A stretch of 25,680 bases of DNA from Bacilli bacterium. Its GTDB lineage: Bacteria; Bacillota_I; Bacilli_A; RF39; UBA660. The position numbers and the translations under genes were made by a program. Below are positions 21,280-25,680 of this stretch, in pieces (within the stretch, counting starts at the first letter, position 1; each line of letters begins with the position of its first letter). The stretch is from NCBI GenBank assembly GCA_016297695.1, contig JAEDGC010000023.1:1-25680 (forward strand). Direction: 5' to 3'. The notes beneath the pieces are model-generated. The model worked only from the letters and a program-made list of their open reading frames with translations, did no database searches and had not been told where the DNA came from.

Positions 21280-22135
21280 TTTTAAAGAATATCAAATTAT
21301 TGATATGGCTGATGGTATGAAACTAGAAATTTGGAATGATTTAAAATTGCTAAGACCAGACCCCCAAATAATTTGGAATGAAAAAAGTAATGAAAATTTA
21401 TGGAATGACATAGATGCTACATATAATAGAAGCAATACAGGTGGAGGATGTTGGAATATAAAAAATAATAATATTCCTTCTTCATGGCAAATTCATTATC
21501 AAGATATGACATTTAATTTAAAGCTTATGGGTTTTAAACATACTGGGTTATTTCCAGAACAAGCTTATAATTGGAATTTGATAAGAGAAAAAATTAGAAA
21601 TGCAAATAGAAAAGTAAAAGTATTGAATTTATTTGCTTATACTGGAGCAGCTTCAATTGCAGCTTTAATGGAAAATGCAGATGTTGTTCATGTAGATGCT
21701 TCTCGTGGAATGATAGATTGGGCTAAAGAAAACGTTAAAAGTAATAATTTAGAAGATAGAAATATAAGATTTTTAGTTGATGATGTTGTTAAATTTGTTA
21801 AACGTGAAATAAGACGTGGTAATAAATACGATATTATTTTAATGGATCCTCCATCATTTGGAAGAGGAGCCAATAAAGAAGTATGGAGTATAGAAAAAGA
21901 TTTATTTAATTTAGTTGAATTATGTACAGAATTATTAAGCGATAATCCAATATTATTTTTAATAAATTCTTATTCAACTGGACTTTCTAAAACAATATTA
22001 GAAAATATTTTATATCTTACAGTTAATAAAAAAGTAAAAGGATTTATTTCAAGTGATGAGCTTGGAATAGAAATGAAAAATAGCAAATTATTATTACCAT
22101 GTGGAATTTATGTAAGATGGGAAAGAAATAATTAG
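21263..22135 (+). CDS. class I SAM-dependent methyltransferase (RlmI/COG1092-like)
   Basis: This 290-residue protein has the core of the RlmI-type methyltransferases that modify 23S rRNA cytosine or related RNA. MGFKHTGLFPEQAYNW matches the segment before the cofactor domain. KVLNLFAYTGAASIAAL is motif I, VVHVDASRGMIDWAKEN is motif II, and DIILMDPPSFGRGANKEVW is the catalytic DPPxF motif. The N-terminal PUA domain of true RlmI is absent; in its place is a 95-residue domain containing PDPQIIWNEK, as seen in the shorter COG1092 members. GGAGAA seven bases upstream lies inside the preceding gene, with which it overlaps by 17 bases. The RNA target is inferred. Confidence 0.9.
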   Translation: MKTVNDFKEYQIIDMADGMKLEIWNDLKLLRPDPQIIWNEKSNENLWNDIDATYNRSNTGGGCWNIKNNNIPSSWQIHYQDMTFNLKLMGFKHTGLFPEQAYNWNLIREKIRNANRKVKVLNLFAYTGAASIAALMENADVVHVDASRGMIDWAKENVKSNNLEDRNIRFLVDDVVKFVKREIRRGNKYDIILMDPPSFGRGANKEVWSIEKDLFNLVELCTELLSDNPILFLINSYSTGLSKTILENILYLTVNKKVKGFISSDELGIEMKNSKLLLPCGIYVRWERNN

Positions 22136-22193
22136 GTCATAATTATTTCTTTATTTCATATATTTTATTGTAGAAAGGAATTTAATAAAATAT

Positions 22194-22454
22194 ATGGAAA
22201 TATTAAAAGTATCGAGTAAGTCAAATCCTAGTAAAGTAGCAGGAGCAATTGCTAATCTTTACCGTGAAAATAAAGTTGTAGAAGTTCAAACCATTGGAGC
22301 TGGTTCATTAAATCAAGCTATTAAAGCTATTGCAATAGCGCGAGGCTTTGTTGCTCCATCTGGTGATAATTTAATTGTTATTCCAGCATTTAATGATATT
22401 TCTATAAATGGCGAACAAAAAACAGCTATAAAATTAATTATAGAAGCTAAATAA
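22194..22454 (+). CDS. spoVS: stage V sporulation protein S
   Basis: This is a full-length (86 aa) and very well conserved SpoVS, a small Alba-like protein needed for normal sporulation timing in Bacillus and also found outside spore formers. The recognisable blocks are MEILKVSSKSNPSKVAGAIA, EVQTIGAGSLNQAIKAIAIA, RGFVAPSGDNL and the ending EQKTAIKLIIEAK. AAAGGAA lies about 14 bases upstream of the ATG, a longer spacing than usual, but family length fixes the start. It is followed by an intrinsic terminator at 22466-22489. It stands as a single gene, as is common in Bacillota. Confidence 0.97.
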   Translation: MEILKVSSKSNPSKVAGAIANLYRENKVVEVQTIGAGSLNQAIKAIAIARGFVAPSGDNLIVIPAFNDISINGEQKTAIKLIIEAK

Positions 22455-22465
22455 TTTTGCGATAA

Positions 22466-22489
22466 AAAGACCTAATAAGTCTTTTTTTT
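22466..22489 (+). terminator. intrinsic terminator after spoVS
   Basis: AAAGAC/GTCTTT with a short CTAATAA loop is followed by a run of T. Confidence 0.8.
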
Positions 22490-22550
22490 ATGTTTTCCAT
22501 CCAGTAAAATGTCTAAATTTGATATGTTTTGACTAGTTTTGTCGAAAAGC

Positions 22551-22578
22551 TTGAAAACTAAAAAATACTATTTATAAT
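22551..22578 (+). promoter_or_regulatory. promoter of the surface adhesin gene
   Basis: TTGAAA (22551-22556) and a perfect TATAAT (22573-22578) are separated by 16 bases. They lie 31 bases before the start codon at 22609. Confidence 0.6.
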
Positions 22579-22608
22579 AACGTCTTTGTAGTAAAGAAAG
22601 GAGAAAAA

Positions 22609-24528
22609 ATGTTAAAAAAAATTAGTTGTTTTTTAGTTTTTATTATTTTATTTGGTCTTAAAAATGTAAATGCAGCAACTTATTACGATAAGATAGACGA
22701 GCATGGAATGTGGATTAAAGATGAGTTCGTAAACAAAAGTAAAAATGGAAATACGAAGTATCAACAAATGACTTTAATTGTTAGAAAAAGTGATAATCGT
22801 TATTTGTATTGCATTGAACCTGGGAAATCTATTGATGAAAATAAATTAGTAATAGGGTATGATACAGATTTAGAAATGCATGCTAATTTAACATCTTTAC
22901 AAAGAGATAGGATTCAACTTTTGGCATATTATGGTTACGGTTATGGCGATCATACTGATATAAAATGGTATGTAATTACGCAATTTATGATATGGCAAAC
23001 AAATAATTTAGGTTATGACATTTATTTTACGGATAAATTAAATGGAAATAGAATTGATAAATATGTTAGTGAAATGGCAGAACTTGATAATTTAGTTAAT
23101 AGACATTTTATTGTACCCAATGTTAAATACGGAAAAATTAATGCTTTTATAAACGAACAAGAAGAAATTGAAGACATAAATAATGTGTTAAATGAATATG
23201 AAATGACAGGTAGTGCAAATGTTGAAGCTTTTAAAAATGGTAATAAAATTAATGTTAAAATTAATGACTTTAATGATGGATATTTACTGTTTAAGAAAGA
23301 GAAAAAAAGATTTGGGGGAAAATCTGTAGTTTATGTAGATGAAGATAATCAAAACTTATTATTACCAGGAGATTTGAGTAACGTTACTCAAAGAATAAAC
23401 ATTAAACCTATATACGGTAGTGTTTCAATTCAAAAATTAGATAGTGATACAAAAAATAATGCACCAAATCATGAAGGAACTTTATTAAATGCTAAATACG
23501 GATTATATTCTAATGAAGGAATTTTACTTGAAGAACAATTGACTGATAAAACAGGTAAAATCAACTTTAGTACTAAGCTTAGTAAAAATAGGTATTATAT
23601 TCAAGAAATAAGTCCAAGTGTTGGTTATCAGTTAGATCAAACAAAATATTATTTTGATATTGATAAAGATAATTATTTAATAAATATTAATACTTATGAA
23701 AAAGTTATTTCTGAAAATTTTGAAATAATTAAAACTCTTGAAAATAATAAAACAGGTATTTTAGAATTTGAAAAGGGCGTGAAATTTGGAATATATAATA
23801 AAAATGATGAATTAGTAGATATTTTTACGACAGATGATTTTGGAACAATTAAATTTAAACTTAATTATGGAACATATAAAATTAAACAATTAACTTCCTA
23901 TGAGCAATATGATAAAATAGCTGATTTTCAAATTAATGTTAGAAAAAATGGTAAATATAATAAAATGATTTTTCAAGATAACAAAATAAAGTATAAAGTA
24001 AAATTAAATGTTTATGAAAAATATACTAAAAAACCAATAAAAAATATTAAATTTGAAATTTATAATGGCAAAAATGAGCAAATATGTGAAGATGATAAAT
24101 GTATTTATACAAGTGATGAAAATGGAGTCATAAATTATAATAATTATTTTGATTTTGATAAATATTATATTAAATTAATTCATGATGAAAATTATAATTA
24201 TATATATGATGATGATATTTTAAAATTTGAAATAAATAATAATAGTTCATATAAAGAAATGACGGATTATAGGTTAATTGAACTAGAATATTTTTTAACT
24301 GAAAAAAAAGAACAACCAAGTATAGTTGAAAAGACAAATGATAACGTTATAAATGAAAATCCTATTGAACAAATAGAAAATGAAATTATAAATGATGAAA
24401 TTTTAGATAGTGATGAAATAATAGTTGAAGTTCCAAATACAATTTCAAATAATGATTATACTTTTTTGATTATAATTTTATCTATATATGCAATAAAAAA
24501 CTACTTTAAGAATAAAGTAATTATTTAA
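22609..24528 (+). CDS. secreted thioester-domain adhesin with CnaB/SpaA repeats
   Basis: The protein starts with a signal peptide (hydrophobic core about 5-18, likely cut after NVNA). Residues 24 to about 190 form a thioester domain: Cys68 in YLYCIEPG and Gln125 in VITQFMIWQ are the pair that forms the internal thioester, a reactive bond that attaches to host or surface proteins. Three CnaB/SpaA-type repeats follow (about 272-360, 365-455, 465-560). Only the first keeps both the Lys (SIQKLD) and the Glu (YYIQEISP) expected for an isopeptide crosslink. An acidic spacer leads to VPNTI (608-612), a hydrophobic helix and a basic end, a variant of the LPxTG sortase signal. GGAG precedes the ATG. 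The 3' end overlaps the next gene on the other strand by 8 bases. Confidence 0.88.
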   Translation: MLKKISCFLVFIILFGLKNVNAATYYDKIDEHGMWIKDEFVNKSKNGNTKYQQMTLIVRKSDNRYLYCIEPGKSIDENKLVIGYDTDLEMHANLTSLQRDRIQLLAYYGYGYGDHTDIKWYVITQFMIWQTNNLGYDIYFTDKLNGNRIDKYVSEMAELDNLVNRHFIVPNVKYGKINAFINEQEEIEDINNVLNEYEMTGSANVEAFKNGNKINVKINDFNDGYLLFKKEKKRFGGKSVVYVDEDNQNLLLPGDLSNVTQRINIKPIYGSVSIQKLDSDTKNNAPNHEGTLLNAKYGLYSNEGILLEEQLTDKTGKINFSTKLSKNRYYIQEISPSVGYQLDQTKYYFDIDKDNYLININTYEKVISENFEIIKTLENNKTGILEFEKGVKFGIYNKNDELVDIFTTDDFGTIKFKLNYGTYKIKQLTSYEQYDKIADFQINVRKNGKYNKMIFQDNKIKYKVKLNVYEKYTKKPIKNIKFEIYNGKNEQICEDDKCIYTSDENGVINYNNYFDFDKYYIKLIHDENYNYIYDDDILKFEINNNSSYKEMTDYRLIELEYFLTEKKEQPSIVEKTNDNVINENPIEQIENEIINDEILDSDEIIVEVPNTISNNDYTFLIIILSIYAIKNYFKNKVII

Positions 24529-25408
24529 ATATTAAATATAAAGCTATAAAGAATCCACTAAACAATACAGAAGAAACAATTAATAATAATGAACTAAATC
24601 CGAATGAAGAAGCTTTTTTTAAAGAAGCTTCTTTTTCTTCTTTTTTTCGCTCTAAATCTTCTATAGCATTTACATTTTTTTGGTATAAACTTAAAATGAA
24701 ATTTTCATTAGCACTTAATGTGGTTTTATTAGAAAGTTTATTCATTTCATAATTATAAATATCTAATAAATCTTTAGCTGAAGAACAAATATATTCTTCA
24801 TTACAAAGTAATTCAAATATAAATCTTGAAATAGATTCTAAATGGTTAATTTCTTTTAATGAATAATTTGAATCTTTGTGTAAAATATCTAAAAAATTCA
24901 AATTATTTTTTTCTACTTTTTTATAAGGAACATCTATATTAAATTTTTTTAATTCTTCAAAGAAAACACTTGCTGGAATATAATCATTATATTTTATAAG
25001 TAAATCTTTATATAGCATCAAAATTTTACTATAATGATTGAAATAAATACGGTAAGTTTGATTATTTGTTGTAACTTCAATAGAATAATTAAAAGCTAAT
25101 TTAATATTTTTTATATATTCATTTCCAATATTTTCATTAGCAAAAGATGTGTTAAAATCATTTAATATATCATTAGCTGTTACATGAAGTTTTAAAATAA
25201 AGATAAAATCTTTTTTAGATAAAGTATATTTATTGTTATAAAAATAATTATTTTTTAATAAGTCTGAAACAAGAAAATTTTTAAAATTTATTTTTTCATC
25301 AGGAGTATATAATGTATTATTAATAAAAGTTATATCTTTTAAGTTAGGATTTAAAGAAATCCAGTCTCTCATATAGACTTCATTATTTTTGGCAATTTCT
25401 TCATCCAT
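24521..25408 (-). CDS. hypothetical tail-anchored membrane protein (295 aa)
   Basis: I do not recognise the family. The bulk (residues 1 to about 235) is a soluble alpha-helical domain. A charged coiled coil follows (NVNAIEDLERKKEEKEASLK), and a single C-terminal membrane helix (LLLIVSSVLFSGFFIALYLIF) would anchor it with the N-terminus in the cytoplasm. The start at 25408 is chosen for a strong AGGAGG seven to eight bases upstream; a frame to 25453 would read through it. Its last 8 bases overlap the end of the adhesin gene, with which it is convergent, so the transcripts must overlap. It is divergent from the SufB-like fragment. Confidence 0.75.
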   Translation of the reverse strand: MDEEIAKNNEVYMRDWISLNPNLKDITFINNTLYTPDEKINFKNFLVSDLLKNNYFYNNKYTLSKKDFIFILKLHVTANDILNDFNTSFANENIGNEYIKNIKLAFNYSIEVTTNNQTYRIYFNHYSKILMLYKDLLIKYNDYIPASVFFEELKKFNIDVPYKKVEKNNLNFLDILHKDSNYSLKEINHLESISRFIFELLCNEEYICSSAKDLLDIYNYEMNKLSNKTTLSANENFILSLYQKNVNAIEDLERKKEEKEASLKKASSFGFSSLLLIVSSVLFSGFFIALYLIFK

Positions 25409-25458
25409 TTTATATCCTCCTATTCTCATAATAAAGTATAACAAATAATGCAAATTAT

Positions 25459-25488
25459 TTCAATTAATAATAAACATTGTGATATAAT
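25459..25488 (+). promoter_or_regulatory. promoter of the SufB-like frame
   Basis: TTCAAT (25459-25464) and TATAAT (25483-25488) are separated by 18 bases, and TGTGA precedes the -10. They lie 15 bases before the start at 25504. Confidence 0.5.
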
Positions 25489-25503
25489 ATTTTTGTGATT
25501 ATT

Positions 25504-25671
25504 ATGAAAGAGAAATTAACAGAAGATTTTATTATAAATTTATCAAAAAAAAAGAATGAACCTGATTGGATGCTTGATTTTAGATTGAAAAGTTTTAAAA
25601 AGTTTAAAGAACTAGATAATCCAACTCCCGAGTTTGACAGTTTTAAATTAAAAATCTTCACTAAGCGTTGA
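25504..25671 (+). CDS. SufB N-terminal-like short protein or truncated sufB (55 aa)
   Basis: The first 35 residues match the conserved N-terminal region of SufB, the scaffold subunit of the SUF iron-sulfur cluster assembly complex. LTEDFIINLSKKKNEPDWML followed by DFRLKSFKKF corresponds to the usual LT-E-x-V-x-x-IS-x-x-KNEPxWMLEFRLKxxxxF. Full SufB has about 465 residues, but here the frame stops at TGA (25669-25671). Reading TGA as Trp would add only two codons before TAG. The approximately 30 residues normally before the LTE segment are also absent. A promoter lies upstream, while the ribosome site (GTGATT) is weak. It may be a pseudogene fragment, a frameshifted sufB running off the window, or a small stand-alone protein. 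Confidence 0.55.
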   Translation: MKEKLTEDFIINLSKKKNEPDWMLDFRLKSFKKFKELDNPTPEFDSFKLKIFTKR

Positions 25672-25680
25672 AAAACTTAG

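Noticed and set aside
25464..25661. Minus-strand frame of 65 codons at the window end.
   Set aside because: It is the mirror of the SufB-like frame, which has a recognisable protein match and a promoter.
25669..25671. TGA read as tryptophan (genetic code 4) to rescue SufB.
   Set aside because: Reading through adds only two codons before TAG, and several other genes here end naturally at TGA.

Overview
The window is strongly A+T-rich and reads as a low-GC Gram-positive (Bacillota) genome. UGA is an ordinary stop codon (it ends the genes at 19518, 20737 and 25504), so the mycoplasma code is not used. A peptidoglycan-type deacetylase, a surface protein with a sortase-like tail and SpoVS point to a walled, spore-former-related or RF39/Erysipelotrichia-like gut lineage. 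That placement is inference; no rRNA or tRNA is visible.

Positions 1 to about 14.8 kb are accessory. Two hypothetical genes (75-1330) are followed by the wreck of a mobilizable element. It holds a leader peptide and attenuator (1825-2003), a large serine recombinase with an in-frame stop, and a junction at about 2671-2686 where the recombinase runs into a MobV/Pre-type relaxase lacking its N-terminus. After it come a KilA-N protein, an MFS-like transporter, a small hypothetical protein and a PdaC-like polysaccharide deacetylase. The deacetylase is flanked by arrays of a CGGAAA-type repeat beside an AT-rich block. Next come a minus-strand gene of richer composition, a polytopic membrane protein inside an ~85-bp direct repeat, a probable ADP-ribosyltransferase-fold protein, a DUF1835/DUF3658-like protein, a divergent uracil-DNA-glycosylase-family protein and a glycosyltransferase-methyltransferase fusion.

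Two RNA-level signals stand out in the accessory part. First, a candidate small RNA occurs in four mosaic copies (about 1381, 6484, 8545 and 10898), each just downstream of an accessory gene. Most copies have a conserved core, a 3' hairpin and an intrinsic terminator. Second, 8681-8955 looks like an unannotated type I toxin-antitoxin locus. It has a 30-residue lysine-capped hydrophobic peptide on the minus strand, a strong ribosome site and promoter, complementary 5' and 3' mRNA ends, and a plus-strand terminator placed to end an antisense RNA over the toxin 3' end.

From about 14.8 kb the window looks more chromosomal: a CBS/DRTGG manganese pyrophosphatase, a UPF0316 membrane protein, MscL, several lineage-specific hypothetical proteins, an RlmI-like methyltransferase overlapping a small membrane protein, SpoVS, and a secreted thioester-domain adhesin with CnaB-like repeats whose 3' end overlaps a convergent tail-anchored protein. 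The window ends with a 55-residue piece matching the N-terminal part of SufB.
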